A stretch of DNA of 64,000 bases from Hofstenia miamia (lineage: Eukaryota; Xenacoelomorpha; Acoela), in the NCBI GenBank assembly GCA_004352715.1, contig SCFE01000097.1:517709-581708 (forward strand). The letters are read 5' to 3'. Both the position numbers and the translations under genes were made by a program. A model generated the notes under the pieces. That model ran no database searches. It saw only the letters and a program-made list of their open reading frames with translations, and was not told where the DNA came from. Positions 22,755-35,631 of this stretch are shown here, piece after piece (position 1 is the stretch's first letter; every line of letters starts with the position of its first letter).

Positions 22755-24053
22755 GCTGTTTGCTGTTTGGAAAGACTATATAACAAAATATGACTCCAAA
22801 AATTTTGCCTTGAAATATGATCGTATTTTATGACTTCATGACTTATTTGGGTCATCTTACTTATCAGACCCCCCAAATATATGTGCTATTTTTAGATGAA
22901 AATTAATTAGTAAATCCAAACAGTATTGCCAATATCTTGCTCCTATTTTTGCTCGCTGGCAGTTTTACAAATATTAAATGTTTTATTAAATTAAATAGTT
23001 GTAATAATTTATTTTGGAGTGCAGCTACTTTTGGCATAGCAATAAATAATAGGAAATTCATGAAGGCTGAATGTCTAGAAAACTCACTTATTTAAATTAT
23101 TGTTCAAAATATGAATAACAAGACAAACCAATTAACATTTGCTTTTTCAAAACATCAATACATTAAAAATGTAACCAATGAGGTGAACCAACAACTAAAA
23201 TGATGACCAAGTTGACTAAAAGAAATCAACCTTTTATAATGCATCAGTGCATTTGGAGAATTTAACTTAATATTGAATCAAAGTAATTTGCTTGAAGCAC
23301 TTTTGATCTTCAAGTTCAGGTATTAAATATGTCATCCAATTATTTTTTTGCTTTCGCTACGACAGTACTAAAAAGACCAGTTTCTAGTGCTTGTAATTTT
23401 TAGCTCTCAGCCTAAACCGACCATGTTCAGCCAGCGGTAGCCAGTTCATCTCTGACATAACTAATTTTAAGTGTGGTTTCCTTATTTTGTACCCTGATAT
23501 GATAAACTCAAACGTCTAGGTAACATGTTTAAACTTACCGTTTTTTGCACTATGAGGCGCAAGCGCTATAAAAGAAGCAAAAACAGTGAACGGATATATT
23601 TTCTTCACGAGATTCATCAAATTTATAGTTTTTGCAGCAGAATTTAACAGTTGGGAAATAGTAGCAGATGGAAGCTCACAAATTCTACATTTATTACTAC
23701 AATTATAATTTTTTTTTACAAATGTAAATAGGAAATTCCTAAATGTTCATAAGGAAGGGCTTAGTGTATAATGCTTTATGTGATGGTGTTGATCTTAGTA
23801 ATGTTCTAGTATTTTTCATCGTGCTTTTAAGAAGTCCTTCATTTAAAGAATGATTAGGAGCATCGATTATCTGTTTTGATTTTTTTGAAATTGCGATTTG
23901 AAAGTATGATTGACAATTGAAAATGAATGACCTTTGTTGAATTTTGAAATATTAGCGAATAGTTTCAAATGTAGATTTTTAAATTTGAATGATCTTTTTC
24001 GCTATTCTTGGTACAAATACTTAAGATGCCTTTAGAAAATTTTGCTCAACCTT

Positions 24054-24098
<45 letters not shown>

Positions 24099-24542
24099 AT
24101 TCTACTTATATATTAATATGTAGTTTAAGTTAATATATATATTTAAATTAAACAACAGAATCCGATTTCAAATATTTGCTACCAAATGACGTGTTGCACG
24201 TTCGTCTCTAGAGAGATACGAAACTATAAAACTACTCTCATAAATATAATTTTATATTTTTTAATTGAACAAAACAAAAAACGGTACTTTCTGTTTTTGC
24301 AGGCGATGAATTTCAAAATTTTGATTATTAAAAGTAGGTTATGATAATTAATGTTAAAATTATTCACACCTATTGAATTGTGTACTTTTTATAGATAAAT
24401 TCTTTTTTAGTTTTATTAAATAGTTATTTAGAACTACTTGGTTTTATCTTATTCACATTCGATGTTTTTAAGTAATTTTCATAACGTATACTCAAATCTT
24501 CTTTGCACTTGTATACATTCAAAATTGCAATAACTACATAGG
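22755..24542. other. Intergenic 3' of the DHRS1-like gene
   Basis: No gene recognised. Holds the (TA)n tract 24056-24095. A tttatt motif near 24413-24418 is AATAAA on the gene strand and could serve as the polyadenylation signal. Confidence 0.4.
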
Positions 24543-27500
24543 TTATATTAAAGAAACGGCATTTTCGTTTTCAAAAATTACATTATATTCTTTATAATCA
24601 AAATTCAAGCTGTACATTTTGAACAATTCCTTTGCTGATAAAACTTTCCCACTATGTTGAAAAATGTCTGGATCAGATACGAGGGAGACAATTGATTTTC
24701 CTACCATTTCTGGACTTTTGGCTTCTTCGAAGAATTTCCGTGCTAGTTCTGTAGTTACAGGTCCCGGATGGACAGCAAGACTTGTGATATTATATTCCTA
24801 AAACACAAATATTCAATCATTGCTAAATATTTGTTGCTATAGATATTGAATGTAAACTATAAGTAATTTTATGCTAAAAACTAAGGATATAATCACATCT
24901 TTGTTAAATGCAAATGATGGTAAAGGTCAAATGAGATCATCTTGGCAAAATAGTTTGTAAAATACAGTCTTAATATTTTGGATAATTTATGAATTTTCCT
25001 ACTTGTTTAAATTTCACTGTAATATTTAGTTATTGAAATTTCGAGTTTTGAATTATGCTTCATTCGACTCATCTCCACCAATCATATATAACCTGATCTG
25101 TAAAGAAAGTAATACGAACAAAGCGCGGTTGTGGGGAGTTACAGCCGACCTCCTATCTCCTTCAAAAACATTTTAGGAAATTGCGGTATATTAATGTGAT
25201 TAGCACGACAGAGACATTTTTTAGTGTTCTTCATGCTATAAAAACCATTTTTCCCAAACATTTCCGGCTATCGCATCAAAGAAGGCCGACTTAAAACGAC
25301 TGGCTTTCATGTGTACAAATTTTAGATTTCAAGAACATCATAAATCATTGAAATTTTTGCAAAATATGATTAGATTTTGCATAACTTTCAAATATGTAAT
25401 CGTTCTATAATATTTTTAGACAAAAAATTGTAACCGCCCCTGTTAAACATTTCCTAGGATCATTGGAATGAAAGCTTATAGGGCATGTAATAATTCATTC
25501 ATAGATAAAGATATAGTCATTCAGATAAGACCACAAATCTAACAATGTCAAACACTACAATGTGATTCATGAACACTTGAAAATATTACAATTTATCTAT
25601 AAGCTTAGTGGTAAGGGCAGCATTTTAAGCACCTTCTCTTTTTTCGTTTTTGAAGACTATGTCGCTCTATATGGTTCTCAGCAAGTGAAAACGATTTAAA
25701 AATAGTGTTTGTTTAGTTTATCTCCGTTGTTTAGAAATATGTGCATTATTGCATGCCACATCTACAGAATATGAGGGTGTAGATAAGGCCAGTGATTGCT
25801 TGACTTCCATTTAGAAAATTTATGCAAATTTTAATCTGGTAAATCAACTCCACGATTGTAGTCAGCACACCCCATAAAGTTGGACATAATGAGAATTTTG
25901 CAAATTTTATCTTATATACTTATAGATTAAACAATTATATTCAAGCGCCTATAGAATTACTATTATTGACAAAGTGTTATATTGTCATAAACAAATTGAC
26001 ATAGACTGCTTGATTAATGCGTGATAAATCTTAAATTATTCGTTATATTTTACAAATTTATCACGATGTATTTCATTGATTATAAATGTTGAATCATTAG
26101 GATCATGGCTTAAATGTTGGTACTTTACTTACCCCTAATTCATGGGCGCAATCACTAGAAATTCGATCTAATGCCGCTTTGCCAGCACCATAGGCAACAT
26201 TAAAAAAGTACCTGTCAGCACCAATAGAACTTATATGAACAATCACACCTTTTTTTGCAGGAACCATCAGTCTGGCAGCATAAACATTTGCAATGTAATG
26301 AGCGCGAAGTCCGACATTGTTGAACTATTACATTTATAGGATTAATTTATGTGAATAAACTTTGAAGCAATACTTAGCACGAGTGATAATATATTACTTG
26401 GTTTAACTAGCATTAGAATCAACTATTCAATGAAAGAAATTATTTAGTATTTTGTGGTGCAGGAATAGCTACAACTAATGCATATCATATAGGGAAGCAA
26501 TGACTGGTAAACAAGTTGATAAATTAAAAATATGAATTTTAACATAAACTTCAAAGGCCAATTTAAAAATATTAAAAGAAGAACATTTACGTGAATCAGA
26601 AGATTTATACAAATCTGTTACAAAAAAAATTTCTATTTTACTGTGGTTTTAGCAAGCACATTAAAAATTTGACAAGTTTTAAGAAATGTAGAGAGGAAAT
26701 TCAAAGCAGAGAGTGTACGTTATTCATTCAATGTCTGTGAAAGAAAATTTGTAAAAACAATATTGTAAGTATGCGTACATACCAGTTTAATATTTAGATT
26801 AATATTTAGTAGAGGAATTTTAAGATCTACGCTATTCCATCACACGAATTATAAATTTCTCTTCTTTAAAAGGAAGAAACATAAAACGAACAGTAGGAGG
26901 TATATATTATTATTATCCTTACTTCTCACAGCTTCATGCTGGTATTCCTCTCAGCTCGGGGAACTCACCAGTTCCCAGGGAGTCTGAGAGCTTTCCTCAG
27001 GACTCTTGCTGTTCCTAACAATGCTGCATTCTGTGCTACTGATCCTCCCCACTTTGGTACTCCCAACTCCTCCAAGTATCTCTTATGCTTCTTACTTACT
27101 GCTCCTAGTGCTCCTACAACTACCGGGACTACTTCAACTTTCTTTAACTTCCATAGCCTTTCTATTTCCTCTGCCAACTCTCTGTACTTGTCTATCTTCT
27201 CTTTCTCCTTGCTTTCTACATTTCTGTCCTTTAGTACTGCTATGTCTATCACTGTTCCTAATCTTTTCTTTTTGTCTACCACTACTATGTCTTGCCTCCG
27301 TGCTTCTATCACCTTGGTTGTCTGTATGTTGAAGCATCTTAACCTCCAGTATTGACCCTCTAGGTTGTGCTTCTACTTATTCCATGTACCATTGTTGACT
27401 TACTGCTCTACCATTCTTCTCCATCTCATACCCTATGCCTATCTCCTTTAACTTTTCTGTGATGGTGCTAAGCTGTCTTCCTGGAATATGCCTCGCCTAA

Positions 27501-28930
27501 ACCTCAGCCTGTGTCCGTCTATCTCAGTCTGCCACTTTCCCATCTCCATCTCCAGAAACTCAACCCTTTTCTGTGTTCATTGGCCTCTAACGTCCTCAAT
27601 ACCCACCTATGTGATATGCTGTCATATGCCTTTTTGTACTCTATCCATGCCATTGCCAAGTTTGTCTTCGTTCTTCTACAATTCTCCACCACCGCCTGGT
27701 TTATCAACAACTGATCTTTGCATCCTCTTGTCTTTGTCCTACATCACTTCTGCTCCTCTGGTATCAACCTTTTCTATTCTAAGTAACATGTCAGCCTACT
27801 TAAATTACAGAAGTTAGCAATTTCCACGTTGTTGGCAGATATGGTATTGGCCTGAAGTTGCTTGCTTCTCTACCTTTCTTTGGATCCTTCTGTATCAGAA
27901 ATGCCCATTTGTGCCGTTGTCCGTTGGTCTGTGTGGATCCCATGCTGCCACTTCTCAAGTATACGCTCCCGATTGTGGAGTCTACCTGACCGGAGANTCT
28001 ACATTCCTGTCCTTTGGTACTGCTATGTTAATCACTGTTCCCAATCTTTTTTCTTTGTCTGCTACTACTATGTCTTGCCTCCGTGCTTCTATCACCTTGG
28101 TTGTCTGTATGTTGAAGCATCTTAACCTCCAGTATTGACCCTCTAGGTTGTGCTTCTACTTATTCCATGTACCATTGTTGACTTACTGCTCTACCATTCT
28201 TCTCCATCTCATACCCTATGCCTATCTCCTTTAACTTTTCTGTGATGGTGCTAAGCTGTCTTCCTGGAATATGCCTCGCCTAAACCTCAGCCTGTGTCCG
28301 TCTATCTCAGTCTGCCACTTTCCCATCTCCATCTCCAGAAACTCAACCCTTTTCTGTGTTCATTGGCCTCTAACGTCCTCAATACCCACCTATGTGATAT
28401 GCTGTCATATGCCTTTTTGTACTCTATCCATGCCATTGCCAAGTTTGTCTTCGTTCTTCTACAATTCTCCACCACCGCCTGGTTTATCAACAACTGATCT
28501 TTGCATCCTCTTGTCTTTGTCCTACATCACTTCTGCTCCTCTGGTATCAACCTTTTCTATTCTAAGTAACATGTCAGCCTACTTAAATTACAGAAGTTAG
28601 CAATTTCCACGTTGTTGGCAGATATGGTATTGGCCTGAAGTTGCTTGCTTCTCTACCTTTCTTTGGATCCTTCTGTATCAGAAATGCCCATTTGTGCCGT
28701 TGTCCGTTGGTCTGTGTGGATCCCATGCTGCCACTTCTCAAGTATACGCTCCCGATTGTGGAGTCTACCTGACCGGAGATTCTTCGCACCCTCTGGCCAT
28801 TTAAGGCCTGCCGAGGACTGAGAACCTTTTCTTTCATTGTCACTTTCATATTAGGAAAGGGTCGGGGCAGGGCTCGAACCCAAGTTTTCGCGGTACCAGT
28901 TTCGCGTATTACCCCTTGGCCACTGGGGCC

Positions 28931-28976
<46 letters not shown>

Positions 28977-30706
28977 ATTATTATAATTATTATTATTATA
29001 ATAATTATTATTATTAATATTATTATTGTTATTAAATAGCTAATTAAAGAAATTCTACTGACTTTATCCCAAAATTCTGGTTCCAATTGAAAGAAATAAG
29101 ATTTTTTCTCAATTCCCATAATTATTTCATTTGTTGCTGAAAAGCAGTTGTTCACTAAAATATCCAAGCGACCATCATTGTCTTTGCTTATTCTTTCAAA
29201 CAAACTCTGTATATCATTTGCATTCGAGTGATCACATTGAACAGGAATGCAATTTACACCAGCCTCTGCTACTGTCTCCTCTAATGAACCTGGAACATTG
29301 TCATTCTTTTTAAGAGTTCTACCAGTAATGTAAACTTTTGCACCCGCTGCACAGAGCTCTTTTGCAATGCCTTTCCCTACGCACACTTGAATGTAAATTT
29401 ATACAGCCCTGGAATATATATATATATATATATATAGTACATATATATATATATATATATTAATTTGGGTACATATTTATGTATTAACCCTATATCAACT
29501 AGCAAATTTTATAGTAACAAACAGCATTGTCCAAATTTTTAAACAATTTTATCCAGACTATTAAGAAGTATTGAAAGCCTTTGATATTGACGCATTAATG
29601 GATTTGTGTGCACTCGTGTAATGATGAAGTTTTGTGCTAAGTATTATCCTTTGCCTGATGTATATAAAATAAATTAATTTTTTTTTCAATAAGAAATTCG
29701 ATTTTTGTAAAAACATTTAAATTGCTATCATTCCAAATGTTCAGATAATGAGTTTGTCTAATGTCCATGGAAACAACGAATACCCTCAAATATTTTACAG
29801 GGTGAACAACATTCAGCTGCTCCGTCAGATGTCAAATATCTTCATTAGTTCGTGAGTTATAAGCGTTTAAATTTTTCATGAGGAAACCATCACATATTTT
29901 GACAAAATTCATTGTGAATATATGGTTATGTATTTTACTTAAGTTCTCAGAATGGCCTAAGTCGTTTTGCATTGTAGTCTTGGTTTATTTTTCATCCAAG
30001 AACTATTGTCATCAAGATCAGGCATTTGCTGTGCAAAAAAACAATAGATTCAATAACAACATAAAATACAAAAAAAATAAATTAAGCAAAGGCATGGATG
30101 AAGAATTTACAGATTATGCGGTTTATTATTAATTATTCTTTTTGAAAGCTGAAATCTTTTTCATAATATAGAACCGATTTTAGAGACATATTCTTTAAGA
30201 GGGTATTAATTGATTTGATGTTTAAATTTTATGCGAAGTCGTCGAGTTATTAGCTGGTGTGATAAATCTCAAATTTATATTAATGAAAAATATCTTATGA
30301 AATATGAAGCATCGTCACGAGTAGAATAGACACTATTGTCATTCACAGTCCAGTAATTGTCATTATAAATATTTGCTGCTCATTTAATTTGATAATAGAT
30401 TGGATTTATGTAATAATTTGAATTGTTGTTTTACAAATGTTCTCATTTCAATGAGTGGAATTTAAACAAGTATAAAAGAAAGTAGCTCGTTTAAGTAAGC
30501 ATAGTGTTATGCTAAGATTTTCTTACTCCTTTAGTTTATTAAAGCAACTTATTGTTAAATTAAACACTGATATGCGGGCAAGGTATTTTTATATTATTGC
30601 AGCAAATGGCTAGTTCGTACTTACAGCAAACGTTTTAAGTTCTGAAAGACTTACCAATTCCGCGTGAAGCACCGGTTACCAACGCAATTTTTCCCGTTAA
30701 CGCCAT
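24543..30706 (-). CDS. DHRS1: Short-chain dehydrogenase/reductase, DHRS1-like, complete four-exon gene
   Basis: Exons (minus): 30706-30655, 29376-29063, 26324-26133, 24797-24543. All introns are GT-AG with gtaagt- or gtcagt-type donors, and phases fit throughout, giving about 270 residues. The first exon begins at ATG 30706 and encodes [17 protein letters not shown]. The NAD(P)-binding motif TGASRGIG (residues 11-18) spans the exon 1/2 junction. Asn-Asn of the NNAG-type motif are residues 93-94, FNNVGLR is 123-129, catalytic Ser 154/155, Tyr167 and Lys171 (YGAGK), and HPG is 196-198. These match DHRS1, an NAD(P)H-dependent carbonyl/steroid reductase associated with the ER in mammals. It is shorter than the ~310-residue vertebrate protein, lacking most of the C-terminal extension. 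Intron 2 holds a retroelement. All core catalytic residues are intact, so it is probably functional. Confidence 0.9.
27215..28779. repeat. 782-bp tandem repeat joined by a single N (left arm)
   Basis: Copies at 27215-27996 and 27998-28779 at constant offset 783, with N at 27997. They appear identical except for about ten substitutions at 27215-27290. Confidence 0.9.
28860..28929 (-). other. tRNA-like 5' head of the retroelement (left arm)
   Basis: The minus strand begins gggccccagtggccaagggg and includes ggttcgagccc, a match to the Pol III B box consensus (GGTTCGANNCC) with an A-box-like tggccaaggggtaa ~40 bp upstream. Cloverleaf pairing is imperfect, so this is a tRNA-derived or SINE-like head rather than a tRNA gene. 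Same feature as 54535-54604. Confidence 0.5.
28931..29036. repeat. (ATT)n microsatellite, interrupted
   Basis: About 105 bp of ATT repeats with occasional aatatt and ataatt interruptions, at the 5' side of the retroelement and next to DHRS1-like exon 2. Mirrored at 54428-54533. Confidence 0.95.
29461..30654 (-). other. Intron 1 of the DHRS1-like gene (single-copy part)
   Basis: This AT-rich sequence is outside the inverted repeat and has no counterpart at 53.0-54.0 kb. The ORF at 29878-30132 has no recognisable domain. Confidence 0.6.
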
Positions 30707-31972
30707 ACGTAAGTTTTTGAATTTTGCAAATTCAAACTACAAACATCAATGTTATGCGGTTAAGAAACAGTGAACTTATCAAATTAGTTTATTCAAAGCA
30801 AACTTTGAAAGTAGAGAATATATGTGCTCATTGTAAATATGTTTCAAAGAAATCATTCTCATTTAACAGGAATTATTACTGTATTATAGCTTAGCTCAAT
30901 ACACATTCCAGGAAGAGTTCAATATATCTTTCCAGGAGATACTCTTCTGCTTGGTAATTCTTGAACATTATTGATTAGGTATTTTTCGGATTGCTTTTGA
31001 ATAAAAATGGATTATAATCTCATTGTTGCAAACAACCAGTAATAATGAATGGTTATCATTATCTGAAAAATTTATTTAACTTTCAAACTCCTGTCAATGT
31101 TGCAAATAACAAAGGTTAAAACTAATAATTTTAGCGATTAACTTCTATATTATAGAACAATTTTAAACCCAAATGATTAAGCATTCATTAATTTTTGGGA
31201 AGTGCCTATCAACATGACCAACCAAACAAATTCATTAAATAGCTTAAGCACATCATTTCAAAGTTAGAAAGTCCCAACTAAGGGCAGAAGGTAATACTTG
31301 ATAGCCTCTTTATATCCTTGATAACAGTTGAAGAACAACGTAACAAAATTTCATAAATTATGAAATCATCAAGTTTAACCAAACTGCTTGGACAATACTC
31401 TATCCATTCTTATTGGGAAAGTTTCTAGTACCGATCATTTATATGCTTTAGTAATTTTGCGTTATCTCCAGTAATGATAGTTTTGCATTCATTGTTATTG
31501 GATCACATTTATTTAAGACGCATAACAATGGAAAAGTTGACATAATATTTAATAGATAAAAATATTATTGAGCTCTAAATGAAAACTGAAAAAATCCTGC
31601 ACAAAGACTTAAATAGTTATTAGGGTGCTGATTTTTTTACCTAAAAGGTTGAATTGACCAAAAAAGTAAGAAATTTTGACCATATTTTTGCAAAATGATG
31701 AAGTAAAGACGAGTGCAAAGTCAGCATGACTGCTTGCATATGACAAACATGTAATTTTCAAGAAGGTTTTGAACAGAAAATCTGTCCATCTTTTCCTACA
31801 GCTTTTCCGATCTGTAAAAACTTCGTTCAACAATGACATTAGAACAATTAGATTGATTTCAGATCAAATTTTGATAATCATTTTCACAAGCAATTGACTA
31901 ATAAATAGTCAATTTTAAACTTATTTTAACCTAAAAACACATTTTAAAAAAATGCCTCTGACCGAAAAATAC

Positions 31973-32009
<37 letters not shown>

Positions 32010-33030
32010 TTTATAAAAAACAGACAAGCTAATAAAAATAATCTATAAAAAGTAAAATTTTAAAATATGCAACCTAATAACACAGCTATGCACTTTTACA
32101 GATTTTACTGGTTAAGCAACTTTGGATATCTTCAGGTAGATCCTTTCCAAAATTGGTTTTTTTGCTTGTATACTATTTATGGATTTATTAGTTCATATAT
32201 TTATCGTAAAGAATCTTTCAAGATTGCCATTCTCATCATTGTTATAATGTAGGCACTTATAAATATAAATTAAGATTTGATATTTTGAAAGAATGATCGA
32301 ATCGACCAGTTGAATAGCCTATTTAACTTCCCCTGCTGCACAATGGACATATGGTTTTATAATACACAGTCATAGTCATACTCGCTTAATACATATGCAT
32401 TTAGAAGAATTCCATATTTTATAATTTAGCTAATGTGCTTTAGAATATGTGCCAGCTGCCATCAACTTAACTTTTCTTTGAATAAAACTTCTTAACACAA
32501 AGTTGCGATCAAACTTCGCCCAAATATCCTTTCCTCTGTTTCTTCTATTCGTAGAATCAGTGTCTTCTATTTTCAATTTGATTTTATTTGTAATTTGTTT
32601 GAATTCCTTGAAATGGAAGATGATGAACTGTGTATTATTGATGCTAATGGTTAATTTAAAAAAATTTAATGATTTTTTCATTATTTTTCTTTACTTTTCT
32701 TTTAGCAATTATTGGCCTTTTATCGCGTTTGATAATGCAATACACATCGTCAGCGCATAATACGTCATTAGCTATACAAACATCTTGTTTGTTTCAGATG
32801 TCTTGACAGGTCATTCATCTCCGAGTTAAAGAAAATTGAGCCTAAAAAAATACCGTATTGTATATTCAGAATATATGTTATTAATTTTTATATTTAGAGT
32901 CTTTGTCTTAACAAAACTTTTGATTAATTTCCTTGAATAATTGCTAAAGGCAATATGCATATAAATTTTTGTTTAGTATGCAGAAATTTGAAGAATTGGA
33001 GGCCTTAATAAAGGTCCAGCTGAACTACAC
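30707..33030. other. Upstream region of the DHRS1-like gene, no gene recognised
   Basis: AT-rich, with a (TA)n tract at 31975-32006. Frames at 31609-31839, 32067-32252 and 32430-32760 look random. The DHRS1 promoter should lie just above 30706, but no distinctive motif was seen. Confidence 0.4.
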
Positions 33031-33039
33031 TGCAGCAGA

Positions 33040-33340
33040 TATTATTATTTAAGAAGAATTTAGTGTTCTGTGAAATGGCTAATACAGCGTCTACAATGCT
33101 ACAGCCTTCTCTGAATCTAAATTGGTCTTGGGATATGATCCTTTGCTCTTTTAAGTATGCTTTTATTTGCTTGCACGTAAATTTTTTACAAAGATTTTGA
33201 AAATCGGTGCGTGATAGCCATTCTGCGGTAGTATTTAAGGAGTTTAGTGGATCATTTGCTTATAAATTGGAGTAATCTTGGGTATTGCGACATATTTTTT
33301 GCGTGGTTTATAGGAAATGATAAGTGTTTTAAAAAAACCT
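33040..33340 (-). pseudogene. Non-LTR reverse transcriptase fragment
   Basis: The minus strand reads YVAIPKITPIYK (like the AKVIPIYK block before the fingers) and, in another frame, YLKEQRIISQDQFRFREGCS then IVDAVLAIS. The latter is the NQFGFRxGxST block of CR1/Jockey-like reverse transcriptases. Stops and frameshifts interrupt it. Upstream (to about 33600) Glu/Lys-rich broken frames could be the pre-RT linker. Confidence 0.6.
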
Positions 33341-33685
33341 ACTGCACTTTACTATTATACAAATCTGTTTTCCGTTAGATCCATATGGAGATACTCTACT
33401 TTAGCAGCCTGTTAAGTTGTTGTCATTTCACATTCCGTATCAAAAGTGAAATGGAAATGCAGATTATTATGCTCGATAATGGCGTAGGTTATGTTCTTCC
33501 TCTAATAAGAACTTTAATTCCTTATTAAGAGTATAATTCAGATAACTCGCGATAGTTTTTACATCAATTGCTACGTTATCATTCACTTGACATTGGCATT
33601 TCTTGTTTTTAAAATATTAGGCTAAATATTTGAGAATGCCTATCAAAGAACAGTTTGCATTCTCGGGTTGCAATACACATTTAAG

Positions 33686-34378
33686 TTACTTCAATTAGCA
33701 ATCGCGTATTGTTTTGAAGGAATTAAACACATTATTTTAAGTCGAAATAAATACTCAGAGAGAAGAATTGTTTTATCCTAAATTAAGGAAACCTTAAATT
33801 CCGTGACAAATGAAACTGAATTACTTGCTCCATAAGATTTGGTTTTATAGGAAGGTGAATTAGAAATTTAACCTTTATCTTCTATCAGAACTCTTGTGGG
33901 ATCAATGAATTACAGACTTGGTTGTTACACGAGAAAGTGATACTTTTCAGAGATTTTTTTAATAATTTTATAGGTATTTCTTTAGGAATATTCTTATAAA
34001 AACACCTCACAATTCTGCTTCTGATTTAGGGGAATTGATTGACCGACAACTTACTTTAATTGTATGCGCAATTCTCAAATTGAATTATTATTTATTGCAG
34101 GTAATTTCTCAGACTTTTTGTTTGGTCATAGGACGCATGACCATAAATCGTTAAGATATTTTTCGAAATTATTTTTATTGATTGTTTAGTTTTTCATTGT
34201 AATTCAGTAAATTGCTGCAATTGCGAGTCTGCTCTATTTTTGCAAGGCAGACAAAGATAGTGTAACAGAAGTTTTAATTAAGAGACTAAAATCTGTATTT
34301 GGATAAGTTTCTGAGTGATAATCTTGGTTCATTACAAAAATCCATTCTCACTACAATTGGCGACATCCCAGATAGAAC
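33686..34378. repeat. Left copy of a ~690-bp inverted repeat
   Basis: The reverse complement of 42619-43311 at coordinate sum 76997. Few mismatches, mostly towards the outer end (ttacttcaattagcaatc here). The inner end carries cccagatagaac. Non-coding. Confidence 0.9.
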
Positions 34379-35630
34379 TCGTCCATCATTATGATGTCGT
34401 TTTGACGTAGTCATAGTGTAAATGTGTCAGTCATCAATATTTTAACGTCAATTTTTTGGCGTAAATTTTTCAATGTATAGAAAGCATTTATTGTTAATAT
34501 TTTATTGTTTTAAAGTATTTATCGTAGCTTAAAATTATTAATTAAACATTGTGTTCATAAATATAACGCAATTATCTAAAATGCAAGGTATTTTCAACAA
34601 TAACATTTATTCAAATAACAGCAACATTAATTAATGCGGATGTACATGTCAACATATGTGCTTTTCAAAGAATTGTAGAAGAAAAATCACATATTTAAAT
34701 TGTAAGTGCTCCCAGATTCCACTTTACGAGTTCTTTTTCATCTATCACTAAAAATCAAAACAATTTATTGTAATGGACATGTTTGCTTTGTTTGAATCTG
34801 ATTCTTTTTTGCTTGACGTCATGAACTCATATTTTGAACTCAATTTATGATTAAATCTTTGCAATCACGAGAATAAACAACATTTCATTTTAGTGGATAC
34901 CATTAATATTTGTTGTCACAGTAACAAAAAATACTCTAAGTGTAATTTATTTATGACTGAACTAAAAGTTATTTTTTAATGAGATTTTTTATTTATATAT
35001 TTTTTAATTTTCTAAAATGTTATAATTTATGGAAAACCTTTAATAATATTTTAATGGGACAAAGACAAACACGTGATGGGTAGGTCTAAAATACAAAAGG
35101 TAAATTTGTAAACAAAAATACGAAAGGCAGATGTGACATGTTAGAAATAAGCATGTCAATATATAATTTCATCTGAATCTGAATCTGAACTGGCAACTAT
35201 GTTACTAGCAATTATTGAAGTGTCAAATTATGTGTCAGTTATGTTTAATATTAACCATTTTAATCATCTATAACTTATTCATTATGCATTTGATTTTATT
35301 TTCTAGTAATTTTATTGTTTTACACGTCACATCTCCCTTTCGTATTATTGTTTACAAATTTTCCTTTCGTATTTTAGACCCACTGACGCGTGATATATTA
35401 ATTTGAAGTATAAATGATTGAATTTCAATGGAATATTAAAATTAAAGCAGTAAAATTATGGGAGTTGTTTCATAACTGTGTAATATTATGTAGTACATTT
35501 AGTATACCATTTTGTATGAATATGAATGTTAAAAAACGAATTTATTACTTACATAATTTACTGAATATTTTGTTTAGTTTCAATTGTTCTTCTAATCTAG
35601 TTAAAATGTAATGTTGCCATTATAGTACCT
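34379..35630. other. AT-rich, no gene recognised
   Basis: 34379-34460 has repeated acgtc/gacgt words (gatgtcgttttgacgtagtc), reminiscent of a transposon terminus and of 53768-53850. The frames 35215-35406 and 35414-35611 show no domain. Confidence 0.35.
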
Positions 35631-35631
35631 T

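Larger units (their letters stand above)
26910..28930 (-). mobile_element. Non-LTR retrotransposon fragment (R4/Dong-like) in DHRS1 intron 2, left arm
   Basis: A minus-strand mirror of 54534-56563. It lies between an ATT tract (28931-29036) at its 5' side and a short ATT run (26907-26916) at its 3' side. It encodes RT pieces such as [20 protein letters not shown] and [20 protein letters not shown], and a C-terminal block [20 protein letters not shown] then [16 protein letters not shown]. The YxDD region is missing. Flanking by TAA repeats matches the known target preference of Dong (R4 clade) elements. The clade call is tentative. A 782-bp segment is present twice, joined at the N at 27997. 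Confidence 0.7.
21720..29435. repeat. Left arm of 7.7-kb inverted repeat
   Basis: The reverse complement of 54028-61744 at constant coordinate sum 83464. Every block compared was identical, with equal microsatellite lengths and the N at 27997 mirrored at 55467, except a patch at about 26890-27290. Outer and inner ends both fall in (TA)n tracts (21724-21761 and 29413-29460). It contains DHRS1-like exons 2-4, a retroelement and a MITE. Confidence 0.95.

Noticed and set aside
22649-22876. 75-codon frame repeated in both arms
   Set aside because: It overlaps the MITE end and has no protein-like pattern. Conservation only reflects the inverted repeat.
26936-27355. Plus-strand Ser/Leu-rich ORFs in 26.9-28.6 kb and their mirrors
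   Set aside because: They are antisense shadows of the minus-strand retroelement coding region.
28931-29036. CRISPR-like or coding repeat
   Set aside because: A simple trinucleotide microsatellite with no spacers.
28583-29386. 267-codon frame fusing DHRS1 with retroelement sequence (and its mirror at 54078-54881)
   Set aside because: It reads through the exon 2 donor, the ATT microsatellite (poly-Ile) and the LINE. Splicing at 29063 gives the normal protein.
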